Shown here piece after piece: positions 54,366 through 63,089 of a stretch of 64,000 nt of DNA (position 1 is its first letter; the number at the start of each line of letters is the position of its first letter). Origin of the DNA: Pseudovibrio japonicus (GTDB lineage: Bacteria; Pseudomonadota; Alphaproteobacteria; Rhizobiales; Stappiaceae); contig NZ_BMXE01000003.1 of the NCBI RefSeq assembly GCF_014651595.1, positions 372,001 to 436,000 of the forward strand, read 5' to 3'. A model generated the notes under the pieces. That model searched no databases. It saw only the letters and a program-made list of their open reading frames with translations, and was not told the origin of the DNA. The position numbers and the translations under genes were made by a program.

Positions 54366-55172
54366 GTGACCGGGGATTCTACTGGAAAGAAGTACAGAAG
54401 CTTATTTATATCTGACGTGCATCTGGGCATACGCGGGTGTCAGGCAGATCTGTTGCTGGACTTTCTGGGGCAAAGTGATGCCGACACGATTTATCTCGTC
54501 GGAGATATCATTGATGGCTGGCGGTTGAAACGGTCCTGGTATTGGCCGCAACTCCATAACGATGTGGTGCAAAAGCTGTTGGGCAAGGCGCGTAATGGCG
54601 CGCGAGTGGTCTACATTCCCGGCAATCATGATGAATTCCTTCGGGACTTCCTAGGCATTCACTTCGGTGGGGTGGAGGTGGTTAATCAGATCATCCATGA
54701 AGGCGCCAACGGCAAGAAGTATCTGGTTATTCATGGCGACCAGTTTGACGTGGTTGTGCGCCACGCCAAGTGGCTGGCCTTCCTTGGAGACTGGGCTTAC
54801 GCAGCGGCGCTCAACATGAATACGGTGGTGAACTATTGCCGCCGTAAGTTGGGACTGACCTACTGGAGCATGTCCGCATGGGCGAAGCTGAAGGTCAAGA
54901 ACGCGGTCAACTTCATCGGCAAGTTCGAGGATACACTGGTATCTGAAGCACAGCGTCAGGGCGTGGATGGGGTGATTTGTGGTCACATCCACCATGCAGC
55001 TGATCATGAGGACCATGGTATCCACTACATCAATACGGGTGATTGGGTTGAAAGCTGTACCGCGGTTGCGGAGAACTTTGATGGAACCTTTGAGATTATT
55101 CGTTGGGGTAACAGCAAGCGGACAGAAGCTGAGCCTGAGAAAGCGAATTCCCAGAGCCGCGTCGCGGCATGA
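54366..55172 (+). CDS. UDP-2,3-diacylglucosamine diphosphatase-like metallophosphoesterase
   Basis: This 268-residue calcineurin-like phosphoesterase has DVHLG (about 17-21), LVGDIIDGW (about 44-52), IPGNHDEFLRDF (about 84-95), VIHGDQFD (about 123-130) and VICGHIHHA (about 199-207), which supply the two-metal site. It matches COG2908, related to LpxH, which removes UMP from UDP-2,3-diacylglucosamine in lipid A synthesis. A strong GGAGG seven bases before the GTG at 54366 fixes the start; longer frames to 54309 have no SD. The exact in vivo substrate is inferred, and a broader phosphatase role is possible. Confidence 0.85.
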   Translation: MTGDSTGKKYRSLFISDVHLGIRGCQADLLLDFLGQSDADTIYLVGDIIDGWRLKRSWYWPQLHNDVVQKLLGKARNGARVVYIPGNHDEFLRDFLGIHFGGVEVVNQIIHEGANGKKYLVIHGDQFDVVVRHAKWLAFLGDWAYAAALNMNTVVNYCRRKLGLTYWSMSAWAKLKVKNAVNFIGKFEDTLVSEAQRQGVDGVICGHIHHAADHEDHGIHYINTGDWVESCTAVAENFDGTFEIIRWGNSKRTEAEPEKANSQSRVAA

Positions 55173-55410
55173 CACGATGCTGATAGATACTGATCTGTGA
55201 GATTCCAAGATCAATCGCGTTATGCGGAAGCTGAAGCAGCCGATGATCCTGTGATTTCTGCAGGATCTTTGGGAAAGTTTGAGCGGATGCAGATTTCTTC
55301 TAAGATATGTCAGTGGTTGAGTGAAGTCTTTTAGCAGCGTGCGAATATCTGAGGTTCCGAACAATTTGCGTGCTATACAGGGCAGCGTATTGCAGTTGTC
55401 CGAGGTTGTT

Positions 55411-56430
55411 ATGATTTTAGATGTTTCCACTCCCGTTGAACTTACGTTCTCCGAAATCGAAAAAGCAAAGGCGAGAGTGCAAGGGTATGCCAGTCAGACA
55501 CCGTTATTGAACTTTCCAGTTTTAGATGAGCGTGTGAATGGCCGGGTTTTCATCAAGGCGGAAAACTTGCAACGAACCGGCTCCTTCAAGTTTCGTGGGG
55601 CGTTTAACCGTCTGTCCCTGATCCCGCAGGAGCAACGTGCGGCTGGTGTGGTTGCGTGTTCTTCCGGTAACCATGCGCAAGGGGTCGCAGCTGCGGCGAA
55701 GATCCTTGGTTTTCCGGCAGTGATTGTCATGCCGGAAGATGCGCCTGCGCTGAAGATCCAACGTACCAAAGCACTGGGTGCGGAGGTCGTTCTTTATGAC
55801 CGTGAGCACGAAGACCGCGAAGAAATTGCAAAACGGATCTGTAAGGAACGGGGTGCGACCTTTATTCATCCTTATAATGACAGTGGTGTGATTGTGGGGC
55901 AGGGCACGGCTGGTCTTGAGATTGCTGAGCAGTGTGAGGTTCTGGGTGTCACGCCTGATTTGTTGATCAGCTGCGCTGGCGGCGGTGGTCTGACCGGCGG
56001 GGTTGCGCTGGCGCTGGAAGAAAAACTGCCTGACTGCAAGATCTATACCTCAGAACCTGCCGGATTTGATGATTACGCACGCTCGCTTGCTGCGGGTAAG
56101 AGGGTACGCAATGCGGCGCTTGGTGGGTCGGTCTGTGATGCGGTGCTGACCGAGACACCGGGAGATAAGGGCTTTTCGATCCTGAGCAGGCGCCATGCAC
56201 AGGGCCTTGTGGTCACTGATGAAGAGGCGCTGAACGCGGTTGCCTTCGCCTATTTTGAGCTGAAGCTGGTTGTGGAGCCGGGAGCTGCTGTTGCGTTGGC
56301 TGCTGTTCTTTCCAACAAGATTGACATTGAAGGCAAGACTGCGGTGATCATGATCTCTGGCGGGAATGTGGACCCAGCTATTTTTGAGAGGGCGTTGAAA
56401 CAGTACGGCGATGTGAGAACATCTGCCTAA
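55411..56430 (+). CDS. Threonine/serine dehydratase (PLP fold type II)
   Basis: This 339-residue enzyme deaminates Thr to 2-oxobutyrate or Ser to pyruvate using pyridoxal phosphate. The catalytic lysine lies in RTGSFKFRGA (about 51-60, Lys56). The PLP-phosphate loop CAGGGGLTGG (about 190-199) and SGGNVDP (about 324-330) are present. There is no C-terminal ACT regulatory domain, so it is the short catabolic type (330-340 residues), not the biosynthetic IlvA with its Ile-binding domains. GAGG precedes the ATG at 55411. It could still supply 2-oxobutyrate to the Ile branch. Confidence 0.92.
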   Translation: MILDVSTPVELTFSEIEKAKARVQGYASQTPLLNFPVLDERVNGRVFIKAENLQRTGSFKFRGAFNRLSLIPQEQRAAGVVACSSGNHAQGVAAAAKILGFPAVIVMPEDAPALKIQRTKALGAEVVLYDREHEDREEIAKRICKERGATFIHPYNDSGVIVGQGTAGLEIAEQCEVLGVTPDLLISCAGGGGLTGGVALALEEKLPDCKIYTSEPAGFDDYARSLAAGKRVRNAALGGSVCDAVLTETPGDKGFSILSRRHAQGLVVTDEEALNAVAFAYFELKLVVEPGAAVALAAVLSNKIDIEGKTAVIMISGGNVDPAIFERALKQYGDVRTSA

Positions 56431-56437
56431 CAAACGA

Positions 56438-56469
56438 AGCCGTTTGCACGGGACAGGGTGCAAACGGCT
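56438..56469. terminator. Hairpin between convergent dehydratase and CheZ genes
   Basis: AGCCGTTTGCAC pairs perfectly with GTGCAAACGGCT across an 8-base loop. It lies between convergent genes and has no T tract. Confidence 0.6.
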
Positions 56470-56495
56470 CGAACTAGCGTTGTCTTGGCTCCTAT

Positions 56496-57611
56496 TCAGG
56501 AGAACAGTGCAAGGCGCTCGCCCGTTGACAGGTTGTGCAATGGGTCTGTGTTGCTGCTGCGCGGGGAGGTGAGCGGTGGAGACTGCCCTTCGATTTCGAT
56601 AGGGCTCTCGTTCAAGTCCTCCTGAACAGGTGCTTCAGCCTCATTAGCACCCTCAGTCGTGACCTGATCCTCTTTATCGGAGACAGCTGGTTGTGGTTCG
56701 TCCCCAGCGCTGGGCGGCTTTTCAGCGACCTGCGGCGGGGAGGATTGTGCTGGTTCCTCATTGGGTTCTGCTGAGGGTTCAGCTGGCGCTTCCTGCTGGC
56801 CTTCCTCCGTTTTTGCTTCCGCTGAAAACTGGATCACGTTTTCGCTCAAGCCATCTTCAGGCGTGGCAGGGGTAGCGTCGAACAAAGCATCGATATCCGC
56901 CTGATCCACACCTTCACCATCCAATTGCGGGCCGTTGAGCAGGTGTGCGTCAGGGCGCTTGTCGATGTGGCGCCCGTCTTCTTCCTGAACGTCGTCCAGA
57001 TTGACTTTAGGCCGGTCTTCATCAGACAGGTCGACGCCCCAGATGCGGATCATCTTGGAGATGCGGTCTTCAAGGTAATGGAGCGCTTTGACAACCTTGT
57101 TTATGCGCTGGCCTGTCAGGTCCTGGAAGGAACAGGCCATAAGGATTTCCATGGCCATTTCTTCAATGGCATCGCAGGGAGCGTCTTCAGCGCCAGAGGC
57201 ACGGAGTTTGTCCACCAGGTCCTGAATGGCTTCGGAGGATTCCAGAATAACCTGTGTTGCGCTTTCTGTAGATGTGACGATCGCGTCCAGCTCGTTTGAG
57301 GCGGCTGCAAAGCGATTGTTGTCGGCATTTTCCAGTTTGATCTTCGAGACTTCGTCTTTGGTTCTCTCGATTGCCTCATACATTTCATAGGTGTGCAGGC
57401 GGTAGCTTTCCATCTCCGATGGCAGTTCGCGCTCAACCAATGTTTTTTCAAGTCGCCTTACAGCCTCCAAAAGGTCATCTGCTTCGGCGGATCTGTTCAG
57501 TGTGAGGTGATCATGAAGGAAAGCGCGGCCTCTCTCGGTTTCTGAGAGTGCGCTTTTGATGGCATCAAATTCCTCGGGGTTCAAAAGGACCTTTCGGTTG
57601 TTGCCAGCCAT
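56496..57611 (-). CDS. CheZ-like protein phosphatase with acidic tail
   Basis: This 371-residue protein has a long helical coiled-coil region (about 45-145). ACSFQDLTGQRINKVVKALHYLEDRI (about 159-184) contains the CheZ active-site motif QDLTGQ (Gln163). CheZ dephosphorylates CheY-P. E. coli CheZ is about 214 residues; here a further 150 residues after the catalytic part are acidic and Pro/Glu/Gln-rich (about 215-370) and likely disordered. The extreme C-terminus RLALFS may be a CheY-binding peptide. AAGGAG before the ATG at 57611 sets the start. No che operon is adjacent. Confidence 0.85.
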   Translation of the reverse strand: MAGNNRKVLLNPEEFDAIKSALSETERGRAFLHDHLTLNRSAEADDLLEAVRRLEKTLVERELPSEMESYRLHTYEMYEAIERTKDEVSKIKLENADNNRFAAASNELDAIVTSTESATQVILESSEAIQDLVDKLRASGAEDAPCDAIEEMAMEILMACSFQDLTGQRINKVVKALHYLEDRISKMIRIWGVDLSDEDRPKVNLDDVQEEDGRHIDKRPDAHLLNGPQLDGEGVDQADIDALFDATPATPEDGLSENVIQFSAEAKTEEGQQEAPAEPSAEPNEEPAQSSPPQVAEKPPSAGDEPQPAVSDKEDQVTTEGANEAEAPVQEDLNESPIEIEGQSPPLTSPRSSNTDPLHNLSTGERLALFS

Positions 57612-57783
57612 AAGTGGCTCCTTCATAACTAACTAAGATAATACTACAAGTTTATATAATGGATCCTACGGCTAATAATTGGTTTACATTGATTTGAATA
57701 GTCCCTATTAGCACAAGTGATAGGAGTATCCCTTTCCATCCGTGTCTGCGGGTGCTCTCAACCTCCATTTGTAGTGTTTTCCA

Positions 57784-58962
57784 ATGTCTATGCCCGGAAA
57801 AACTTCCCCATTGGGGAAGACCAGTAACCTATTCTGGATTGCCACTGGCGTGAGTGGTTTGTTTGCGACGTTCAACTTCGCGAATGCGTTCTTTATCGCG
57901 TATTTTCCTCTGTTTTTGAAGGATATTGAATTCACTTCCGTGCAGATTGCAATGGTGATTGCACTGCCGAATATTGTGCGCATTTTTGCAACGCCGGTGA
58001 TGACGAGTATCTCGGACCGGTCCGGACGCAGACGCCATTCCATGGCGCTGTTCAGCATCATCGCACTGGCCTCATTCTGGGTGCTGGTCTACTCTAGCGA
58101 GTATTGGACCGTAATCGGTCTGGTTGTGTTCCTCTCGGTTTTCTACGTTCCCATTCAGCCTTTACAAGATGCATATGCATATGAAACTGACCACACGCTT
58201 GGCCTGAATTACGGGCGGATGCGGTCATGGGGTTCCATTTCATTTGTGGTGGCGACCCTGATTGGTGGGTGGTATCTGTCATTTGGCGCTGCAGCTGATC
58301 TGTTGTTCCTGATCGTGGGCAGCCTTGCGCTGCTGGCCCTGCTGGCTGTGCTATTGCCGGGTATGCCATCGGAGAGCCGTCGCACCACGCGGGAAAGTGT
58401 CTGGTCTGCTAAGGAGTTGCGTGACCCTCAGTTCCTGCTTGTTGTTCTGGCCGGTGGCCTGTTGCTTGGCAGTTTTTCCGCGCTTTATGCGTTCGCCAGC
58501 ATCTACTGGTTGTCTGTGGGTATCAGCGATGGAATGGTGGGCGGCCTGTGGGCGATTGGTACGATTGCTGAAATCGGCATCTTTGTGTGGGGCAACTTCT
58601 TCATGCGCCATCTTGGGGCATGGGGTATGATGGTCACAGGCGGTGTGGCGAGTATCATTCGCTGGATGCTGTTCCCGTTTGCGACAGAAACATGGTCCGC
58701 AGTACTTCTTCAGCTGCTGCATGCGGGGAGCTTTGGCATGGTGTTTCTGGGCATGGTTGCCTACACCTCCAAGTTGGTTTCCAGTGAGCGGCTTGGTACT
58801 GCTCAGGGGCTGACACAGACTGCTTTTGGGGTGGTTATGGGCGTGAGTGGTATTGCCAGTGGCTGGCTCTACGAGGTTGAGCAGGCCTATGCCTTCTATC
58901 TTATGGCCGGGACTTGCTGTGCAGGTGTTCTCACGCTGATGTTTGTAACAAAGCGTGTTTGA
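57784..58962 (+). CDS. MFS transporter, HcaT/MFS_1-like
   Basis: This 392-residue protein has twelve likely membrane helices. The first helix carries ATFNFANAFFIAYFPLFLKDI (about 28-48), the loop-2 region is SDRSGRRR, and there is YGRMRSWGSISFVV (about 139-152). These are hallmarks of the MFS_1-like group that includes HcaT. HcaT has been linked to phenylpropionate uptake, but substrate specificity in the group is poorly known. It is divergent from the CheZ-like gene and convergent with dgcA across a strong terminator. Confidence 0.85.
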   Translation: MSMPGKTSPLGKTSNLFWIATGVSGLFATFNFANAFFIAYFPLFLKDIEFTSVQIAMVIALPNIVRIFATPVMTSISDRSGRRRHSMALFSIIALASFWVLVYSSEYWTVIGLVVFLSVFYVPIQPLQDAYAYETDHTLGLNYGRMRSWGSISFVVATLIGGWYLSFGAAADLLFLIVGSLALLALLAVLLPGMPSESRRTTRESVWSAKELRDPQFLLVVLAGGLLLGSFSALYAFASIYWLSVGISDGMVGGLWAIGTIAEIGIFVWGNFFMRHLGAWGMMVTGGVASIIRWMLFPFATETWSAVLLQLLHAGSFGMVFLGMVAYTSKLVSSERLGTAQGLTQTAFGVVMGVSGIASGWLYEVEQAYAFYLMAGTCCAGVLTLMFVTKRV

Positions 58963-58968
58963 TTAGAG

Positions 58969-59000
58969 AAAGGCGGCCTCGATGTGAGAGCCGCCTTTTT
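58969..59000. terminator. Terminator after MFS gene
   Basis: GGCGGC and GCCGCC (extended by CTC/GAG) then TTTTT. The A tract upstream also suits the convergent dgcA side. Confidence 0.85.
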
Positions 59001-59008
59001 CATATGGT

Positions 59009-59992
59009 TTAGCCCCAGAGCTGCGGGGAAGGCGGATGCATCAAGCTCCCGTCAAAACGGATGGGGTGCTCGCGGTCTTTGGCGAGCAGGAGTGGTCCGT
59101 CCAGATCAACGTAGTCCGCATTTTGTGCCAGCAGCATGGCCGGGGCCATGGCCAGAGATGTGGCGAGCATGCAGCCGACCATAATGACGTAGTTCATCTC
59201 TTCTGCTTTGCGTAGCAGCTTCAACCCTTCAGTCAGACCTCCGGTCTTGTCGATCTTGATGTTGATGGCTGAGTAGCGGTCGCGCAGGCTTTCCAGATCG
59301 GCGGAGGTGTGCAGGCTTTCATCGGCACAGATGGGGATGAGGTGCTCCACATCGGCCAAAATAGCGTCCTTGCCTGCGGGCAGAGGCTGTTCCACCAGTC
59401 CAACGTCTGCTTGCTGGCAGGCTTTGATGTTGGCTTCCAGATTGGCTTCTGACCAGCCTTCGTTGGCATCCACAATCAGCTTGCTGTTTGGGGCGGCTTG
59501 CCGGACGGCTGCGATGCGCTCCACATCTCCATCCCCAGCCAGTTTGACCTTGAGGAGTGGACGGCTTGCGGCTTTGACTGCGTCTTGCGCCATCTTTTCT
59601 GGTGTGCCGACCGAGATGGTGTAGGCGGTCTGCAGAATGCGCTGGGATTTGATTCCGACAAGTTCAGCCACGGTGGTGTTCTGGCGTTTGGCGGTAAGGT
59701 CCCACAGGGCGCAGTCAACGGCGTTTCTAGCGGCTCCTGCGGGGATGAGGCTTTGCAGCTCTTCCAGAGTGATGCCCGCCTCAATGGCGGTACGGGCTGC
59801 TTCGATTTGAGCGGTGACGCTCTCGACGCTTTCGCCGTACCGTGGGTAGGGCACGCATTCACCGCGGCCTACATGGCCGTCCTGTGTGAGGCTGGCGGTG
59901 AGCACGTTGACTTCGGTTCGCGAGCCACGGGCGATGGTAAAACTTCCCGCAATCGGAAAGGTTTCGGCTTCAATAGACAGACGACAGGTCAA
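59009..59992 (-). CDS. dgcA: N-acetyl-D-glutamate racemase / dipeptide epimerase family
   Basis: This 327-residue enolase-superfamily protein has an N-terminal lid domain. The barrel carries LKVKLAGD (the Lys-x-Lys pair at about 147-149), Asp in VDANEGW (about 174-180), Glu in VEQPLP (about 199-204), Asp/Glu in CADESLH (about 222-228) and Lys in NIKIDKTGG (about 247-255). This is the dipeptide epimerase (L-Ala-D/L-Glu) layout. Its pairing with the DUF1611 gene, by a four-base overlap, matches the reported DgcA, which converts N-acetyl-D-glutamate to the L form. A dipeptide epimerase role in peptidoglycan recycling is the alternative. Confidence 0.8.
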   Translation of the reverse strand: MTCRLSIEAETFPIAGSFTIARGSRTEVNVLTASLTQDGHVGRGECVPYPRYGESVESVTAQIEAARTAIEAGITLEELQSLIPAGAARNAVDCALWDLTAKRQNTTVAELVGIKSQRILQTAYTISVGTPEKMAQDAVKAASRPLLKVKLAGDGDVERIAAVRQAAPNSKLIVDANEGWSEANLEANIKACQQADVGLVEQPLPAGKDAILADVEHLIPICADESLHTSADLESLRDRYSAINIKIDKTGGLTEGLKLLRKAEEMNYVIMVGCMLATSLAMAPAMLLAQNADYVDLDGPLLLAKDREHPIRFDGSLMHPPSPQLWG

Positions 59993-61002
59993 ACCAGCTT
60001 AAACTCCGCGCAGATATGATCGATGATGGGATCGGTCCCGAAGCGGACAGGATCAGTTGCTGGCAGTTTATGTTTTTCGCCGAGTTCTTCAATCAGACTT
60101 TTTGCATGATTTTCAGATAGCATCATGGTGTTGATGGCCAAGCCGGCACAGCGGATATCCGGATTGGTGAGGCGGCCAAGCATTACGGTCTGGTCTATGA
60201 TTTCCTGTATGGATGGAATTGGTGTGGAGACGCCGCGCATGGTTGAGCGGGTTGGCTCATGACACACCACAAACGCGTCTGGCTGGGAGCCGTGGAGCAA
60301 GCCCAGGGAAACACCGGCAAATGAGGGGTGGAGCAGGGAGCCCTGACCTTCGATGACATCCCAGTGATCGTCTTTGGTCGCCGGGCTGAGGTGTTCGGCT
60401 GCGCCGGAGATAAAGTCGGAGATGACGGAGTCGATGGGTACACCGCGCTCGGCAATGAGGATGCCGGTCTGACCGGTTGCGCAGAAGTCGGCGCTGATGT
60501 TGCGCTCTGACAGTCCCTTTTGCAGGGCCAGTGCGCTGTATTTTTTGCCAACGGAACAGTCGGTGCCCACGGTGAGCAGGCGTTTGCCTGAGCGTTTTGC
60601 GCCATTGCCTGTGGGGAAGGTGAGGTCAGTAAAGCGTAGGTCGTGGAGTTTGCGGTCGTATTCTTCAGCGGCCTTGGCAATGGCTGGAATGTCGCCAAGG
60701 CGAATGTGCAAGCCAGCGGCTACATCGAGGCCGTTGTGGAGGGCTTTGACAATGGTTGCGATCCAGTGATCTGGCAGGACGCCGCCAGCATTGACGCAGC
60801 CGATAACCATGGTTTTTACGCCCTCTTGAGCGGCTTCTGCCAGGTTCATTTCTGGTAGAGTGGTGTGGGCTTTACAGCCGGGAAGCGAGATTTGTCCAAG
60901 ACACCACTCCGGTCGCCAATCAAGTACGCCATGGGCCGTTTTCGCTGCGAGCTCGTCCTTTACATCCCCAAGAAATAAGAGATACGGCTTAGAAATAGAC
61001 AT
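59989..61002 (-). CDS. dgcN: DUF1611 protein, putative D-glutamate N-acetyltransferase
   Basis: This 337-residue protein has a P-loop-like motif GTDCSVGKK (about 146-154), a GTP/ATP-type Rossmann core and HPSFAGVSLGLLHGSQPD, which is the conserved DUF1611 segment. In marine Proteobacteria, members named DgcN acetylate D-glutamate at the amino group using acetyl-CoA as the first step of D-Glu catabolism. The stop overlaps the dgcA start. The ATG at 61002 is preferred over 61050 because it gives the family N-terminus. It is divergent from mlaE, 108 bp away. Confidence 0.8.
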   Translation of the reverse strand: MSISKPYLLFLGDVKDELAAKTAHGVLDWRPEWCLGQISLPGCKAHTTLPEMNLAEAAQEGVKTMVIGCVNAGGVLPDHWIATIVKALHNGLDVAAGLHIRLGDIPAIAKAAEEYDRKLHDLRFTDLTFPTGNGAKRSGKRLLTVGTDCSVGKKYSALALQKGLSERNISADFCATGQTGILIAERGVPIDSVISDFISGAAEHLSPATKDDHWDVIEGQGSLLHPSFAGVSLGLLHGSQPDAFVVCHEPTRSTMRGVSTPIPSIQEIIDQTVMLGRLTNPDIRCAGLAINTMMLSENHAKSLIEELGEKHKLPATDPVRFGTDPIIDHICAEFKLV

Positions 61003-61110
61003 TGTTTTTTCCGTTGTACTTGTGGCTGGATGAGGATTACTAGAGGACACACTACAGAAATCTGTATAGGATCAATAAGATTTTTAGATTCTGAGGCGCA
61101 AGGTCGCGAG

Positions 61111-62259
61111 ATGATGCTGAGTGTCAAAATGGATGCGCCAGACCTGGTAACTGCAGAAGACGGTGGGTCACTTTTGCTGACAGCGTCGGGTGCCTGGGGG
61201 ATCCGGCAGAGTGACAGTTGCGAAAAACTCATTGAACAAGCTGCGTCGCAGCCCGCGCATTCCACAATTCGTGTGGATCTTAAGTCCGTTAGCTTTCTTG
61301 ATACGGCGGGTGCGTGGCTTTTGCAGCGATTCCAGATGGAGCAAGCCGAGCAAGGTCGCGATGTTAAATTCATCTATGAGGATGAACGTTTTGACATCCT
61401 GCTGAAAGAGGTGAAGCGGAGTGAGATCGACAATCCGCCCGAAGAACCTTTGCATAACTCTTTTGTCACTTATCTGGAATATGTGGGCAAGGCGACACGC
61501 CAGCTGGGCAACGACACGCGCGATGTTCTGGCGATGCTTGGGGCGATGACAGCGGCGGTCACTGCTGGTGTGGCCCATCCGAGCCGGATGCGACCCATTT
61601 CGATTGGTGTGCAGTTTCAGCGCTCGTGCATGGGTGCGGTGCCGATTGTCTGTCTGATGAGTTTCTTGATCGGTGGGATCATCGCCCAGCAGGGCGGGTT
61701 TTATCTGCGCCAGTTTGGTGCGGAGATCTTCGTGGTGGATCTTTCCGGTATTTTGGTTTTACGTGAGATCGGTGTCATCCTGACCGCGATTATGGTGGCT
61801 GGTCGCTCAGGTTCTGCTTACACGGCGGAACTTGGCTCCATGAAGATGCAGGAAGAGATTGATGCGCTTCAGGTAACCGGATTGCGGGTGACGGAAGTGT
61901 TGATCCTGCCGCGTCTTGTGGCGTTGATGATCGCTCTGCCGATCCTGGTTTTTCTGGCAAATCTCGCCGCTTTGGTCGGGGCCGGGCTGACTTGCTGGTG
62001 GTATCTGGGCATTGTGCCTTATTCCTTCCTTGCACAACTGCAGGCTGCTGTTACTGTTGACACCGCGCTGGTTGGCATTGTGAAAGCGCCGTTCATGGCT
62101 CTGATCATCGGGCTAATTGCATGCATGGAAGGCATGAAGGTTGAGGGCTCTTCGGAGTCTTTGGGACGCCATACGACTGTTTCTGTTGTGAAATCTATAT
62201 TCATGGTCATCGTGGTGGATGGAGTTTTTGCTATCTTCTTCGCATCTATCGGGTTTTAA
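61111..62259 (+). CDS. MlaE-type permease with N-terminal STAS domain
   Basis: This 382-residue protein has an MlaB-like STAS domain in the first about 100 residues (with VDLKSVSFLDTAGAWLLQRF). The MlaE/TTG2B permease domain follows (about 130-382), with AVPIVCLMSFLIGGIIAQQG, IVLREIGVILTAIMVAGRSGSAYTAELG and ALIIGLIACMEGM. MlaE forms the membrane channel of the MlaFEDB phospholipid transporter. In E. coli MlaB is a separate protein; here the STAS part is fused to the permease. The ATG at 61111 follows AAGGTCGCGAG. It is six bp before the ATPase gene. Confidence 0.93.
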   Translation: MMLSVKMDAPDLVTAEDGGSLLLTASGAWGIRQSDSCEKLIEQAASQPAHSTIRVDLKSVSFLDTAGAWLLQRFQMEQAEQGRDVKFIYEDERFDILLKEVKRSEIDNPPEEPLHNSFVTYLEYVGKATRQLGNDTRDVLAMLGAMTAAVTAGVAHPSRMRPISIGVQFQRSCMGAVPIVCLMSFLIGGIIAQQGGFYLRQFGAEIFVVDLSGILVLREIGVILTAIMVAGRSGSAYTAELGSMKMQEEIDALQVTGLRVTEVLILPRLVALMIALPILVFLANLAALVGAGLTCWWYLGIVPYSFLAQLQAAVTVDTALVGIVKAPFMALIIGLIACMEGMKVEGSSESLGRHTTVSVVKSIFMVIVVDGVFAIFFASIGF

Positions 62260-62264
62260 CCGGC

Positions 62265-63080
62265 ATGGGACACGAGCAAACAGGACAGATGAACGGATCA
62301 GGCACCGGTCCTCACACGCCCAATGGCCGGGAAGTTTTGCTACGGGTGCGGGATGTTACGGTTGGTTTTGGCCAGAAAATCATTCTAGAACACCTTGATA
62401 TGGATGTTTATCGCGGTGAAGTGCTTGGCTTTGTGGGCGCGTCGGGCATGGGGAAATCCGTTCTCATGCGTACCGTTCTTGGCCTCACGCCGCGGCGCTC
62501 CGGCTCGATTGAAGTGTTTGGTCAGGATTATGATGAAGCCACGGACACCATGCGCCGCGAAATTGAGCAGCGTTGGGGCGTCCTGTTTCAGCAGGGGGCT
62601 TTGTTCTCCTCCCTGACTGTTCGGCAGAATATCCAGGTTCCAATGCGCGAGCATCTTACGCTGTCGTCCAGATTGCGTGATGAGCTGGCGCTGTTGAAGA
62701 TCGAGATGGTCGGGTTGCCGCTGGATGCGGCGGACAAGCTGCCCTCTGAGCTTTCTGGTGGTATGATCAAGCGAGCGGCGCTGGCTCGTTCCTTGGCGTT
62801 GGACCCGGATCTGTTGTTCCTGGATGAGCCGACCTCGGGTCTGGATCCGATCGGGGCGGCTTCTTTTGATGAGCTTATCGTGAAGCTTAAAGAAACGCTT
62901 GGACTTACGGTCTATATGGTGACACATGATCTGGATAGTCTTCACAGTATCTGTGATCGCATTGCCGTCCTGGGTGAACGCAGGGTGTTGGTTGAAGGAA
63001 CCATTGAAGATATGATGCAGGTCGAGCACCCTTGGGTTAAGTCCTATTTTCGCGGGGCACGTGCCCTCAAACGAGTGTAA
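62265..63080 (+). CDS. MlaF-type ABC transporter ATPase
   Basis: This 271-residue ATPase energises the MCE-type lipid transporter. It has Walker A GASGMGKS (about 58-65), a Q-loop at LFQQGALFSSLTV, the signature LSGGM (about 164-168), Walker B LLFLDEPTSGLDP (about 184-196) and the H-switch VTHDLDS. An unusual 25-residue Gly/Thr-rich stretch precedes the ABC domain. It lies five bp after mlaE and nine bp before mlaD. Confidence 0.95.
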   Translation: MGHEQTGQMNGSGTGPHTPNGREVLLRVRDVTVGFGQKIILEHLDMDVYRGEVLGFVGASGMGKSVLMRTVLGLTPRRSGSIEVFGQDYDEATDTMRREIEQRWGVLFQQGALFSSLTVRQNIQVPMREHLTLSSRLRDELALLKIEMVGLPLDAADKLPSELSGGMIKRAALARSLALDPDLLFLDEPTSGLDPIGAASFDELIVKLKETLGLTVYMVTHDLDSLHSICDRIAVLGERRVLVEGTIEDMMQVEHPWVKSYFRGARALKRV

Positions 63081-63089
63081 GGAGGATGC

